Assembly: GCA_900548185.1 (NCBI GenBank)
Contig: URJJ01000002.1
Coordinates: 58,347 to 122,346 of the forward strand
Length of the DNA stretch: 64,000 nucleotides
Origin: an uncultured Opitutales bacterium
GTDB lineage: Bacteria; Verrucomicrobiota; Verrucomicrobiia; Opitutales; Intestinicryptomonadaceae
Reading direction: 5' to 3'
The notes beneath the pieces are model-generated. The model saw only the letters and a list, made by a program, of their open reading frames with translations. It did no database searches and was not told the DNA's origin. This document shows, one piece after another, positions 1 to 9,052 of the stretch (position 1 is its first letter; every line of letters starts with the position of its first letter). The position numbers and the translations under genes are program-made.

Positions 1-1
1 C

Positions 2-235
2 GCCACTGGCATACTCTTTGCCCTCAGCATCGCGGCCCTGGTGGTTTCGTCGCTTATGACTGCTGCTCCGGACAAAAGGCACACCGACGGCCTCACGTAT
101 TCGTGGCTCATGTCCGACCCCAAGGCGCGCAGCGAAATCGCCTCAACGTGGGGCTGGTCGAACAAGCTCTTTGCGGCCGTCATCGTGGTCGGCGTCTTGG
201 GCATGTACCTCTACTTCTCGTTCTGGCTCGGCTAG
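2..235 (+). CDS. C-terminal fragment of a membrane transporter, probably a sodium/solute symporter
   Basis: The reading frame is open from the left edge, so this is the end of a longer gene. The visible 77 residues begin with a hydrophobic stretch (AALVVSSLMT), followed by a charged cytoplasmic-type linker (PDKRHTDGLTYSWLMSDP) and a last hydrophobic helix ending FSFWLG. In sodium/solute symporters (SSS family) the final helices have this spacing, and a short polar linker containing GLTY is common in Verrucomicrobiota and Planctomycetota members. The family call is an inference from this tail only; another multi-helix carrier is possible. A strong double hairpin follows the stop. Confidence 0.5.
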   Translation, partial: ATGILFALSIAALVVSSLMTAAPDKRHTDGLTYSWLMSDPKARSEIASTWGWSNKLFAAVIVVGVLGMYLYFSFWLG

Positions 236-250
236 GATTCGAGGGCGGAG

Positions 251-308
251 TTTTCCGGGACTGCCTCCCGGAAAACGGCGAAAGGCCGGGGTTTTCCCCG
301 GCCTTTTC
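251..308 (+). terminator. Tandem hairpins with T-run after the transporter gene
   Basis: Two inverted repeats follow the stop codon: a 10-bp stem at 251-275 (TTTTCCGGGA pairing with TCCCGGAAAA) and an 11-bp stem at 281-307 (AAAGGCCGGGG, loop TTTT, CCCCGGCCTTTT). The second ends in a T-run and fits a rho-independent terminator. Confidence 0.75.
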
Positions 309-440
309 TGCACCCCGAGTCCGTTCCGGGGCTCACCCGCCCGCAGGTTCGCCTGCGCAGATGCGGGGCTCTGCCTTGCGCCTGAAACCCCGGACGCCGC
401 AGGGCGTATTTCCGCGCCCGCTTGCGGGTGGGAAGGGCGG

Positions 441-998
441 CTAGAGGGCCGTCCCCCTCTTTGGCCTGAAAAGCTTTGACACGTCGACGCCCTCAAACTC
501 AAGGAGCCTGATTTTTTTGTCAAGCCCCCCGGAATATCCCGTGAGGCTTCCGTTTGCCCCGACTACGCGGTGGCATGGTATTATTATTGATATGGGGTTG
601 CGGCCCACGGCTCCGCCCACGGCCTGGGCGGACATCCTCCCTTTGCCTGTCAGAGCCGCCATCTTTTTTGCAATATCCCCGTATGTCGAGACTTCCCCGT
701 AGGGAATTTCGCAGAGCATCCTCCAGACCGCATTCCGGAAGGGGCTTCCGGCCAGCGGCGCGAGGGGGAGGAGGGAAATTTCAGGCTTTTTCCCGGCAAA
801 ATAGTCGTCGAGCCACCTGCGCGCCAGCATGAGGGCGGGAATGCCGGGGTTTTCCTCCGGGGGCGCAAATACGCCGTCCATAAAATATTTTTGGCCCTCC
901 ATCCACAATCCGGTGAGGGCGGTCCCGTCGCTTGTAAGCGTCAGCGGGCCGATGGGGGACTGGCAATGGGCGGAATATTGCGCGGCTCTGTCTGGCAT
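441..998 (-). CDS. ogt: Methylated-DNA-[protein]-cysteine S-methyltransferase
   Basis: This 185-residue protein transfers the methyl group from O6-methylguanine (or O4-methylthymine) in DNA to its own cysteine, repairing alkylation damage in one suicidal step. The active-site motif IIIPCHRVVG is present, with the cysteine at about residue 142. It is preceded by the family signature for the DNA-binding wing and asparagine hinge (GGAVGRNPISI) and by the helix-turn-helix region PYGEVSTYGDIA. The start at 998 gives the usual length for the Ogt type without an AdaA domain; the frame stays open far upstream, but that part is low-complexity and arginine-rich. No clear Shine-Dalgarno is visible. The gene lies downstream of the LacI-type regulator on the same strand, with no obvious functional link. 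Confidence 0.93.
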   Translation of the reverse strand: MPDRAAQYSAHCQSPIGPLTLTSDGTALTGLWMEGQKYFMDGVFAPPEENPGIPALMLARRWLDDYFAGKKPEISLLPLAPLAGSPFRNAVWRMLCEIPYGEVSTYGDIAKKMAALTGKGRMSAQAVGGAVGRNPISIIIPCHRVVGANGSLTGYSGGLDKKIRLLEFEGVDVSKLFRPKRGTAL

Positions 999-1183
999 GG
1001 CTTGAATGTTTTGCGGTATATTGCTATCGGATGCCGAAAACGGGCCGCAAGCTTTTTTTTTCGGGGAGGGCCATCCGCGTCCGCCCGGCTGGGTTATGCC
1101 GCTTTGCGCGTCCTGCCCCCGCCGCGAAGCGCGGAGGGCGCAGGGGAGCTGCGAGGGAGTTGGCGCGCGGCGGCAAACGGCCC

Positions 1184-2260
1184 TCAGCGCGGCATCTTTG
1201 CAAGGCGCGGGGCGCGCCTGGGCTTGTGCATTATAGTGTCTGACTCCGCCCACTCGGGGCTCACCAGGGTTGCGGTTATGGTTCCGCTGCGTTCGGCCGC
1301 GTTTGAATAGAGCATTTGCGAGAGCTTCTCGACGGCGGCCTCGCCGGCCAAGTCGTTGCGCTGGTCCATGCCGGCCCATTCAGGCTCGTCCCTCCGGCGC
1401 TCAAGCTGGATGAGAGCCACGTCTTCGGGGACGCGGACGCCCAGCTCCTCAAGCCATTTTTTCGGGGTGTTGAAAAGGCATATTATGGCGTCGGGGGCGT
1501 TTGATTCAAACCACTTCTTAAAAAGCGCGGCGTTGCGCTTTGCGGCCGAGACTTCAAAGAAGGGGTCTATGCGCGCCTCCTGCGGCATCGCAAGCTGCGC
1601 CCGCAGGAATCCGCCCGTAAAGCGCCCCTCTATGAGGGAGTCTATTTCCCTGTCGAGGACGAGCGCCGGGCGGAGGTAGCCGTGGGCCAGCGCCTGGAGC
1701 GTGGCGTGGTAGGCTATGAGGAAATGGTCCGCGCAGGCGAAGTTGAGCGTGGGGCCGTAGGTGCGCACGCCGGTTATCACAAACTTGAAGTCCCTCCAGA
1801 CTGCGGTGAATCTGGATGGGAGGCGGTTGTTGTCCATGAGGCCGGTTATGACGCCGCCGCGTATCCCGCGCGAGCGCAGTATGCGGGCTAGCTTGCGGCC
1901 GTCGAGGCCCGGGTCGTGCAGCCAGAATTCGTCTACGGCAAAGCCCTCGCGCTCTGCGGCGCGGCGGATTCCCTCGACATACCTCGGGATGGTCGGGTGG
2001 GCGCTCAGGGCGCACCTGTCCTCGTTCGCGTTTATGAGGGCGATGGTTTCGCGGTATTTTTTAAGCCCGGAAGTCTTTATCTCGGACATGAACCTGGAGA
2101 AGGCGGCGTTTTTCTCGTATCCCAGGGCCTTGGCGGTGTCCAGAACCCGCTTGGCGGTCTTTGCCGATATAGCCGGGGAGCCACGTAGGGCCAGCGAAAC
2201 CGTGTTTTTAGAGCACCCGACTGCGCGGGCTATGTCCGACATTCCCAAGGGTTTTCCCAT
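1184..2260 (-). CDS. LacI-family transcriptional regulator
   Basis: This 358-residue protein has an N-terminal LacI-type helix-turn-helix (MSDIARAVGCSKNTVSLALR, with the hinge AKRVLDTAKALGY) followed by a periplasmic-binding-protein-like sugar-sensing domain. The C-terminal half keeps the family pattern of a predicted NTP-KWL stretch and VPEDVALIQLERR. An in-frame ATG lies 15 bases upstream, but a GGAGG motif sits between the two ATGs, 8 bases before the one at 2260, so 2260 is the better start. It is transcribed divergently from the GH2 beta-galactosidase, and a palindromic operator candidate lies between them. It most likely represses that gene until the relevant oligosaccharide is present; the ligand cannot be read from the sequence. 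Confidence 0.92.
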   Translation of the reverse strand: MGKPLGMSDIARAVGCSKNTVSLALRGSPAISAKTAKRVLDTAKALGYEKNAAFSRFMSEIKTSGLKKYRETIALINANEDRCALSAHPTIPRYVEGIRRAAEREGFAVDEFWLHDPGLDGRKLARILRSRGIRGGVITGLMDNNRLPSRFTAVWRDFKFVITGVRTYGPTLNFACADHFLIAYHATLQALAHGYLRPALVLDREIDSLIEGRFTGGFLRAQLAMPQEARIDPFFEVSAAKRNAALFKKWFESNAPDAIICLFNTPKKWLEELGVRVPEDVALIQLERRRDEPEWAGMDQRNDLAGEAAVEKLSQMLYSNAAERSGTITATLVSPEWAESDTIMHKPRRAPRLAKMPR

Positions 2261-2373
2261 AAAGTGGTCCTCCATGTTGGCCGCCCTCCGCGAAAGCGGC
2301 GGGTATTACGGCATTCTCTTCTGATTACGCGTCGTACCATAGCGCCCGCAGAGGGGGCCTGCAAGCAAATTTC

Positions 2374-2388
2374 ATTTGACAGTCAAAT
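2374..2388. promoter_or_regulatory. Candidate LacI-type operator
   Basis: A 15-bp palindrome, ATTTGAC-A-GTCAAAT, is perfect on both arms around a single central base. It lies between the divergent LacI-type regulator and the GH2 gene, 78 bases before the GH2 start, which is the expected place and size for an operator. It also contains TTGACA, so it could overlap a -35 box, although no good -10 at 17 bp follows. Confidence 0.5.
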
Positions 2389-2465
2389 AAAAATATTGCG
2401 CGCCGCTCTCGACATTTGCGGCGGCCCTTTTTTTAATGTTTAAAAAAAAGGGAGAACTGTTTTTT

Positions 2466-5400
2466 ATGGGTAAGCCGTTGAAAATTTTTGCCGCCGCTGC
2501 GCTCACTGCCGCCGCCGCGCTCCTGCGCGCGGAAAGCGAGCCGTGGAACGACCTGGGCGTTCTTGAAATAAACCGCGAGGAGCCGCACGCGTTTTTCACC
2601 GTCGCGGACAGCTTTGAGGACGCGCTCAGGCCGGTGGGCATTGAAGACGTTGAAAAAATCTATGCCGGGGCGAACTATCTCAGCCTGAACGGCAGGTGGA
2701 AGTTCTTCTTCGCAGACACCCCGGAGCAGGTGCGCCCGGAATTTTTCGGTAGGGATTTCGACGACTCAGCCTGGGCCGGGATAGACGTGCCCGGAACCTG
2801 GCAGACCCAGGGCTACGACACAATTTCCTACACGAACACAAAGCTCGAATTCTTCTTCGACCGCGAGGGCAGGTGGCTGCCCGAGTTCGCGGGCATGGAC
2901 GGCCCGGAAATCCCGCCGGGGCTAGCGGAGCCGTCGATTCCGGAGGCGCACCGCCAGCGCGCGGTTTACAGGACATCTTTCGACCTTCCCGCCGGGTGGG
3001 CGCAAAAGGAGGTCTTTCTCAAGTTCGGCGGCGTGAAGTCCGGATTCAAGCTGTTTGTAAACGGGGTTTTTGCGGGCTATTCCGAGGACTGTTTCACCCC
3101 GGCCGAATTCAACGTCACAAGGCACCTGCGCCCGGGCCGCAACTCCGTGGCGCTCGAAGTTTACAAGTTTACAACCGGAAGCTTTTTCGAGGCTCAGGAC
3201 ATGCCCCACACGATGGGGATTTTCAGGGATGTCGAGGCCGTGGCGCGCCCGAAGGTCTTCCTGCGCGACTACTATGCCGTGGCGGACCTTTCACCCGACT
3301 TTAAAAGCGCCTCTCTCGACGTGGCCCTCGACGTGGCAAACCTTTCCGGAGCCGCGGCGGGCGGCGTCAGGGCCGACGTTTTCATAGCGGATTCCGCCGG
3401 GAAAATCCTGGGCGGAGCACCGTTAGCTTCGGGGGTTTTGGACTGCGCCCCGGGCGGGGGAAAGCTGCGCCTCAAGGGCGAGGCGTCACAGTTTGAGCTC
3501 TGGAGTCCGGACAAGCCCAACCTGTATTCCATCGTGATACGCCTCTCTGACTCCGCCGGGGCCGAGATTGAGTCGGTCCGCGCCGACTTCGCCTTCAGAA
3601 AACTTGAAATACGCGGCAGGGAGATTTTCCTAAACGGCGTCCCCTTCCTCATAAAGGGCGCCAACCGCCACAACTGGTCGCCCGACAAGGGCAGCGCTGT
3701 CGATTTCAAATGGCTCGTGCTCGACTGCGAGCTGATGAAGCGCGCAAACATAAACGCCATACGCACATCCCACTACCCCAACGACGAGAAGTTTCTGATG
3801 CTGTGCTCCCGCTACGGATTTGCCGTGATGGACGAAAACAACCACGAAACCCACGACATGCGCCGCCATCTGCCCGCCGAAAACGACAAGTTCGTGCGCC
3901 CCGGCGTGTGGCGCATGCGAAACCTCGTCATGCGCGACAGAAACGTCCCGTGCGTCCTCTTCTGGTCCCTCGGCAACGAGTCGGGCACCTACCATACGAA
4001 GTCCCACAAGGCAATGGAGGCGGAGGCACGCGCCCTCGACCCGACGCGCCCCGTCCACAGCGAGCCGGGCGCGGGGCAGGAGTCGAACACATCGGATTTC
4101 GTCTCCCCAATGTACGGCGGCATGGGCCGCATGCGCCAGTATTTGAACGGCGAGCCCGCAAAGCCCTTCATATTCTGCGAATACTGCTTCGCCCAGGGCA
4201 ACGCCATCGGGAACCTCAACGACATCTGGGACATGATGCGCTCCACGCCCTCCCTCAACGGGGGGTTCATCTGGGACTGGGTCGACCGCACCCTGATTCT
4301 CAAGCGGCCCGGCGGCGGCACGTATTTCGCGGACGGGCGGGACTTCGGCACAAAGCCCTCGGCCGGCACGTGGTGCGCCTCGGGCATAGTGTTTTCGGAC
4401 AGGACGCTGCCCTCCAAGTATTTTGAAGTCCAGAGCGTTTATGCGGACATAAGAATGGACGCCATCGACGCCGCCGGGGGGCGCTTCAAAATCAAAAACG
4501 AGTTTGTCGGCACGGACCTTTCGGAGTTCGTCCCCGAGATAAGGGTTGAGCGCGAGGGCGTCGAAGTCGCAAGAAAGCGTTTCGCGCCGGTTTCTCTCGC
4601 CCCCGGAAAGGAGGGGGAGTTTGAGTTCCCGCTTCCCGGGTTCGATTCGTCGGCCCCTGGCGAATACTGGGCCGAACTCGCGTTTTTGCGCAGGGACGGC
4701 GCGCCCTTTGCCGGGGCCGGGACCGTCGCGGCCTCGCGGCAGTTTTTCCTGAAAAAATCCGGCTCCGGCCGGGAGCTGCCCAAGGGCGGCTCCGTGTCCG
4801 TCAAATCTTCAGACGGCCTTGCGACCATCTCGGCGGGGCCTGTCAGGGCCGTGTTCGACTCCGTTAACCCGCGCCTTGTCCGCCTTGAAAACAGGGGCAA
4901 GCCCGTTATATCATCCCCTGTCGAATTCGACATATCATCCGCCTGGATGGACAACCACGGCAGGTTCCGCCGGGACGCCGAAGCCGCCCAGCTCGGCTCC
5001 CTGAAGCCCGCGGGAAGCTCGTTTAAGGTTGAGAGGCTCTCAAATTCGGCGGCGCGCGCGGAGTGCGTTTCGCTCCTGGCAAACCAGGACGGCGACGGCT
5101 TCGAGGTGCGCCAGGTTTACACGGTGCTCGCCTCCGGAGCCGTGCAGCTCGCAGTGAGGGTGGCGAAGGTAAACGACATGCCGCCCGACATACTGCTGCC
5201 CCGCGTGGGCGTGCGCATGGGACTGCCGGGCGGGCTGTCGCGCATATCATACTTCGGCCGCGGCCCCCTGCAAAACTATTGCGACACTCCTGAAGCCTCG
5301 CGGGTGGGCGTCCACAAGATAAACCTCTCCCGCGAAATCGAGCGATACGTCGACCCCCAGGACTGCGGAAACCGGGAAGGGGTGCGGCGCATGGAGCTTG

Positions 5401-6164
5401 CGGACGGGTCGGGGATGGGGATGGCCGTCGTGTGCGAGACCCCCCTTCCGGTGTCCGTCCTGCCGTACACGCAGGCCCAGCTTTCGGAGGCGATGCATCC
5501 GGAGGACCTCCCCGAGCCCGGGGACAGCGAGCTGCGCGTCGCGTGGAAGGTTGCGGGCGTCGGCAACGGGGCGCTCGGGCCAAACACCCTCGAAAAATAC
5601 CTCCCGAACTTTGAGGGGAGCGTGGATTTCAAATTCATGATTCTGCCGCTTTCCGGACGCCCCGCCGACCTCCAGGGGCTGAGGTTCCCTAAGGAATTCG
5701 ACTTCAATTTTGAAAGGCTGCAAAAGAACATACGCGATTCCAAACTGAAGCCCGAGCCGGAAGGCTCGTGGATTTCGGAGGGCGCAAAGGTGTCGTACAG
5801 CTCGCGCGAGGGGATGTACGCCCCGGCGCAGGACACCCTCCTTGCCGCGCGCGGCGACAATTTCGCCTTCCACACCAAGCGCGACGAGCCCGAACAGTGG
5901 CTCGAAGTCGACCTCGGCTCCGAACGCGAAATTACGGGATGCGTCATATTCAACCGCAAGGACGCCCAGGGCGACCGCACCGACAGGCTCGCCATGTACG
6001 TCTCCCGGGACGGCAAAAACTGGCGCGAAGTGTGGCGGACTTCCCGGGCGAAACGCTCGTGGACGGTGAACCTCAAGCCGTCCCAAAAGGCGCGATACCT
6101 GAAGCTTGTCCTTGAAAAGAAGGAGTATTTCCACCTTAGCGGCCTCAAAATTTACGGGAAATGA
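2466..6164 (+). CDS. Exported glycoside hydrolase family 2 beta-galactosidase with C-terminal discoidin-like domain
   Basis: A 1232-residue enzyme expected to release terminal beta-galactose (or a related beta-linked sugar) from glycans in the periplasm or outside the cell. A signal peptide is visible (MGKPLKIFAAAALTAAAALL, cleavage near RAES). The GH2 jelly roll, Ig-like and TIM-barrel domains follow: acid/base Glu505 in FWSLGNESG, nucleophile Glu572 in IFCEYCFAQGN, and the LacZ hallmark GGFIWDWVDRTL. A LacZ-type beta-sandwich (small chain) region follows at about 770-1050. The last ~150 residues read like an F5/8 type C (discoidin) carbohydrate-binding module (WLEVDLGSEREITGCVIFNR). An ATG 30 bases upstream is in frame, but the GGGAG motif favours 2466. 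It is divergent from the LacI-type regulator and so probably substrate-induced. The exact substrate is not determined. Confidence 0.93.
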   Translation: MGKPLKIFAAAALTAAAALLRAESEPWNDLGVLEINREEPHAFFTVADSFEDALRPVGIEDVEKIYAGANYLSLNGRWKFFFADTPEQVRPEFFGRDFDDSAWAGIDVPGTWQTQGYDTISYTNTKLEFFFDREGRWLPEFAGMDGPEIPPGLAEPSIPEAHRQRAVYRTSFDLPAGWAQKEVFLKFGGVKSGFKLFVNGVFAGYSEDCFTPAEFNVTRHLRPGRNSVALEVYKFTTGSFFEAQDMPHTMGIFRDVEAVARPKVFLRDYYAVADLSPDFKSASLDVALDVANLSGAAAGGVRADVFIADSAGKILGGAPLASGVLDCAPGGGKLRLKGEASQFELWSPDKPNLYSIVIRLSDSAGAEIESVRADFAFRKLEIRGREIFLNGVPFLIKGANRHNWSPDKGSAVDFKWLVLDCELMKRANINAIRTSHYPNDEKFLMLCSRYGFAVMDENNHETHDMRRHLPAENDKFVRPGVWRMRNLVMRDRNVPCVLFWSLGNESGTYHTKSHKAMEAEARALDPTRPVHSEPGAGQESNTSDFVSPMYGGMGRMRQYLNGEPAKPFIFCEYCFAQGNAIGNLNDIWDMMRSTPSLNGGFIWDWVDRTLILKRPGGGTYFADGRDFGTKPSAGTWCASGIVFSDRTLPSKYFEVQSVYADIRMDAIDAAGGRFKIKNEFVGTDLSEFVPEIRVEREGVEVARKRFAPVSLAPGKEGEFEFPLPGFDSSAPGEYWAELAFLRRDGAPFAGAGTVAASRQFFLKKSGSGRELPKGGSVSVKSSDGLATISAGPVRAVFDSVNPRLVRLENRGKPVISSPVEFDISSAWMDNHGRFRRDAEAAQLGSLKPAGSSFKVERLSNSAARAECVSLLANQDGDGFEVRQVYTVLASGAVQLAVRVAKVNDMPPDILLPRVGVRMGLPGGLSRISYFGRGPLQNYCDTPEASRVGVHKINLSREIERYVDPQDCGNREGVRRMELADGSGMGMAVVCETPLPVSVLPYTQAQLSEAMHPEDLPEPGDSELRVAWKVAGVGNGALGPNTLEKYLPNFEGSVDFKFMILPLSGRPADLQGLRFPKEFDFNFERLQKNIRDSKLKPEPEGSWISEGAKVSYSSREGMYAPAQDTLLAARGDNFAFHTKRDEPEQWLEVDLGSEREITGCVIFNRKDAQGDRTDRLAMYVSRDGKNWREVWRTSRAKRSWTVNLKPSQKARYLKLVLEKKEYFHLSGLKIYGK

Positions 6165-6790
6165 ATCCCGCCCTCCGGCCGCACCCCGCCGATTGCGGGC
6201 GTCTTGCGGCTGCGGGGATTCAGGGGTTTATCTGCGCTTCTTTGCCATCTGCTGCGGGCGCGCCCCGCCGACGCCCCGCCGCAGTTTTTAAATGCCGGGT
6301 ACAAGTCCCGGAGAGATTTCGGAGGGGGCGCTTTAAAGCGTGCAGGGCGCCGCTATTTCTGCTGCGGGCGCGGGCTACGTGCGGCGTTTCTGTGCTTTAG
6401 ACGCCGCCGCATCCGGGCCTTGCCTGCGCCGTTTGCTGCCGTAAATGCCGCCCGGGGGATTCTGGAAGGTGCGGGCAAACCTGGAAGTTCGTTTTCAAAC
6501 TCCCGCTTAAAACGCCCGTTTGCGGGCGGAGGCTGCGTTGGCGCCCGCCAAAACGCGGCGGGAAATCTGCGACCGCCTGAAACTTTTTTTGCGGGGGCGC
6601 GCCTTGCCGGAAATCTCGCCGGGCGCATGGGGCAATGAATGCCCGGGCGTGCCCCGCCTTCCCGCCTTGAAAAACGGGAGGATGGCAAATGCGGGGGGCG
6701 GCACCGCCGTTTTTAATGCGGGGAAATCCCCAATCTGGCGGCGCTAAAAAAGCGGGCCGGGACTAAAGGCTCGCTTTCAAATTGAAAAAC
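6165..6790. other. GC-rich spacer, no gene seen
   Basis: Six hundred bases rich in GCGGGC/CGCCCG words and short A or T runs. Open frames exist on both strands but are arginine/alanine/proline-rich with no domain, ribosome-binding site or family motif. A small hairpin (CGCCCGTTTGCGGGCG) lies near 6515-6530. Confidence 0.6.
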
Positions 6791-6867
6791 TGGTGGAGAT
6801 ACTCGGGCTCGAACCGAGGACCCCATGCGTGTGATGCATGTGCTCTAACCAACTGAGCTATATCTCC
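6791..6867 (-). tRNA. tRNA-Val (CAC)
   Basis: A full cloverleaf of 77 nt is present: acceptor GGAGATA/TATCTCC, D stem GCTC/GAGC, anticodon stem CATGC/GCATG with loop ATCACAC (anticodon CAC), T arm CTCGG-TTCGAGC-CCGAG, and an encoded CCA end. Anticodon CAC reads GUG valine codons. Confidence 0.95.
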
Positions 6868-7405
6868 CCGAAACCGCTTTCACGGTTAAGTTAATTCAAT
6901 TTACCATGGCACATCCCGGAGGATTTGCAAGATAAAATTGCGGTTAATGGTGCGGGTTGTGCCCGCCAATGCGTTTGGGCTACAATTTTTACGGCTATTT
7001 GGCGGCGGGGTGGGGGTGCCCGTTTCCTGCTTTCGGGGAATGCGCCGGAAGCATGCGCCCCTCTTCCGTTTTTTTAAGGCTAAACGGAATCGGTTTTGCG
7101 GCGCATGCGCTTTGAGCAGTTAAATCCCCTCCATAGTCTGGCGGGGCAAACGAGCCTGCCGGACGCATGCCTGCTGTGCAACCCCTCTGCCGCCTTTCCT
7201 CCCCGTGCCGCTCGTAAAATTTTCAAAAATCCGCCGCCTCACCCTCATCCGAATGCGCGGATTTACCCTAATGGGCTTCGTAAGCGGCGGGGGGGGGCTG
7301 CCCTAAATCTTCCATTAAAAAAATCCGGGCCTTTGTCCGGGGCCCATGTTTTTTGTTTCACGCCCTGCCGCGCCATTTGCGAGGCGCGGAATACTTTTCC
7401 TGCGC
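6868..7405. other. Spacer between tRNA-Val and proS terminator, no gene seen
   Basis: No convincing coding region: frames on both strands lack motifs and plausible starts. The part next to the tRNA is slightly AT-richer and could hold the tRNA promoter, but no clear -35/-10 pair was recognised. Confidence 0.5.
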
Positions 7406-7435
7406 AAAAAAAAAAGGCGCGCCCAAAGGCGCGCC
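7406..7435 (-). terminator. Rho-independent terminator of the serS-proS operon
   Basis: On the minus strand an 8-bp GC stem (GGCGCGCC, loop TTTG, GGCGCGCC) is followed by ten T residues, 17 bases beyond the proS stop codon. Confidence 0.9.
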
Positions 7436-7451
7436 GGAAAATGGTTCGGTT

Positions 7452-8969
7452 TCAATACGACTTTGCAAACACGACGCGCCTCTTGCTCGGACGCCCTGAA
7501 AACGGGCATACGCCCGGAGTGTCGTCGCCTTCGAGCGGTATGCAGCGCACCGTGACCTTGAGATCCTTGCGGAGCATGTCCTCGACTTCGGCGGAGCCGT
7601 CGAAGTGCGCCATGGCAAATCCACCGTGGATTTCCGGCTTCGCCTCGTTTTTCGGGGTGAAGAACGAGTAGAAATCGTCCTTTGAATCGATATTGACCGT
7701 GTTTTCCTCGCGGTAACTGAGCGCGCGGGCGAGGAGGTTTGACTGTATTTCGGAGAGGATGTCCGGGATTGTCGCCACAAATTCCGCGCGCGGGATGGCC
7801 TTCTTTGAGCCGTCGTCGCGCCGCCCCATGAATACGGAGCCCGAGGCGATGTCGCGCGGGCCCGCCTCTATGCGCACGGGGACCCCCTTCTTTATCCAGC
7901 CCCACGCCTTGTCCCCGCCCCGGATGTCGCGGGCGTCGACTTCCACTCGCAGCGGCTGGCCGTCGTAGAGGACGCCGGATAGCTCGCGGCGGAGGCTCTC
8001 GCAGTATTCCATCACGGAAGCCCTGTCGGAGTCGCTGCGCACCACGGGCATTATCACGACGTGCAGGGGGGCTATCCTCGGGGGGAGGACGAGCCCGTCG
8101 TCGTCTGAATGCGTCATGACAAGTCCGCCCACCAGGCGGGTCGAGACGCCCCAGCTCGTGGTCCAGGCGTACTCCTGGGTTCCCGCCTCGGAGAGGTAGC
8201 GTATGTTGCTTGCCTTTGCGAAATTCTGGCCGAGGAAGTGGGATGTGCCGGCCTGGAGCGCCTTTCTGTCCTGCATCATGGCTTCGATGCAGTAGGTCGT
8301 GACGGCCCCGGGGAACTTTTCGCCCTCGGTCTTGCGGCCGCATATCACGGGCATTGCCATGTAGTTTTGCGCGAAGTCCTCATATACGCGGAGCATGCGG
8401 TTTGTCTCCTCGACAGCCTCGGCTTCGGTCGCGTGCGCTGTGTGGCCCTCCTGCCAGAGGAACTCGGCGGTGCGCAGGAAAAGTCGCGTGCGCATCTCCC
8501 AGCGGACGACGTTGGCCCACTGGTTCACGAGTATGGGGAGGTCCCGGTAGGACTGCACCCACTTTGAGTACATCTCGCCGATTATGGTTTCCGAAGTGGG
8601 GCGCACGATGAGCGGCTCCTCAAGCGGCGCTGACGGCACCAGCTTGCCCTCGGCGTTCAGCTCGAGCTTCGAGTGCGTGACGACGGCGCATTCCTTGGCG
8701 AACCCCTCGACGTGCTCCGCCTCCTTTTCAAGGTAGCTCACGGGGATGAACAGCGGAAAGTACGCGTTCTTGTGGCCCGTGTCCTTGAACATCTTGTCGA
8801 GGACGCGCTGCATGTTCTCCCAGAGGGAGTAGCCCCAGGGCTTTATCACCATGCACCCGCGGACGGGGCTGTTTTCCGCCAGCTCCGCGGCCTTTACGAC
8901 CTGCTGGTACCATTCTGGATAGTCCTCGCCCCTCGTGGGCGAGATAGCGCTTTTCTTTTCCTTTGCCAT
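7452..8969 (-). CDS. proS: Prolyl-tRNA synthetase, eukaryote/archaeal type
   Basis: This 505-residue class II synthetase charges tRNA-Pro with proline in the cytoplasm. Motif 1 region (VRGCMVIKPWGYSLWENMQ), the RPTSETIIG signature, motif 2 (RWEMRTRLFLRTAEFLWQEG) with the following HTAH, and the motif 3 region near TTSWGVSTRLVGGLVMTHSD are all visible. It then has the anticodon-binding domain (APLHVVIMPV onwards) and a zinc-binding-like C-terminal region. Length and the absence of the inserted editing domain place it in the short form shared with archaea and eukaryotes, used by many bacteria instead of the ~570-residue form. It lies 83 bases downstream of serS on the same strand, so the two probably share a transcript, which ends at the terminator just beyond. 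Confidence 0.97.
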   Translation of the reverse strand: MAKEKKSAISPTRGEDYPEWYQQVVKAAELAENSPVRGCMVIKPWGYSLWENMQRVLDKMFKDTGHKNAYFPLFIPVSYLEKEAEHVEGFAKECAVVTHSKLELNAEGKLVPSAPLEEPLIVRPTSETIIGEMYSKWVQSYRDLPILVNQWANVVRWEMRTRLFLRTAEFLWQEGHTAHATEAEAVEETNRMLRVYEDFAQNYMAMPVICGRKTEGEKFPGAVTTYCIEAMMQDRKALQAGTSHFLGQNFAKASNIRYLSEAGTQEYAWTTSWGVSTRLVGGLVMTHSDDDGLVLPPRIAPLHVVIMPVVRSDSDRASVMEYCESLRRELSGVLYDGQPLRVEVDARDIRGGDKAWGWIKKGVPVRIEAGPRDIASGSVFMGRRDDGSKKAIPRAEFVATIPDILSEIQSNLLARALSYREENTVNIDSKDDFYSFFTPKNEAKPEIHGGFAMAHFDGSAEVEDMLRKDLKVTVRCIPLEGDDTPGVCPFSGRPSKRRVVFAKSY

Positions 8970-9052
8970 TTCAGTTGGAATGCTTGCTTTGAAGGTTTCG
9001 GCGCCCCTCGGGCGGATTGCCCGGGGCGCGGAATGCGGGCGTCCGGGGGATG

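Noticed and set aside
2251..2480. Similar MGKPL starts of the LacI-type regulator and the GH2 enzyme
   Set aside because: Five shared residues only, the proteins are unrelated after that and have opposite orientation; taken as coincidence.
6165..6790. Several open frames between the GH2 gene and tRNA-Val
   Set aside because: Low-complexity Arg/Ala/Gly/Pro composition, no ribosome-binding site and no domain; they exist because of high GC.
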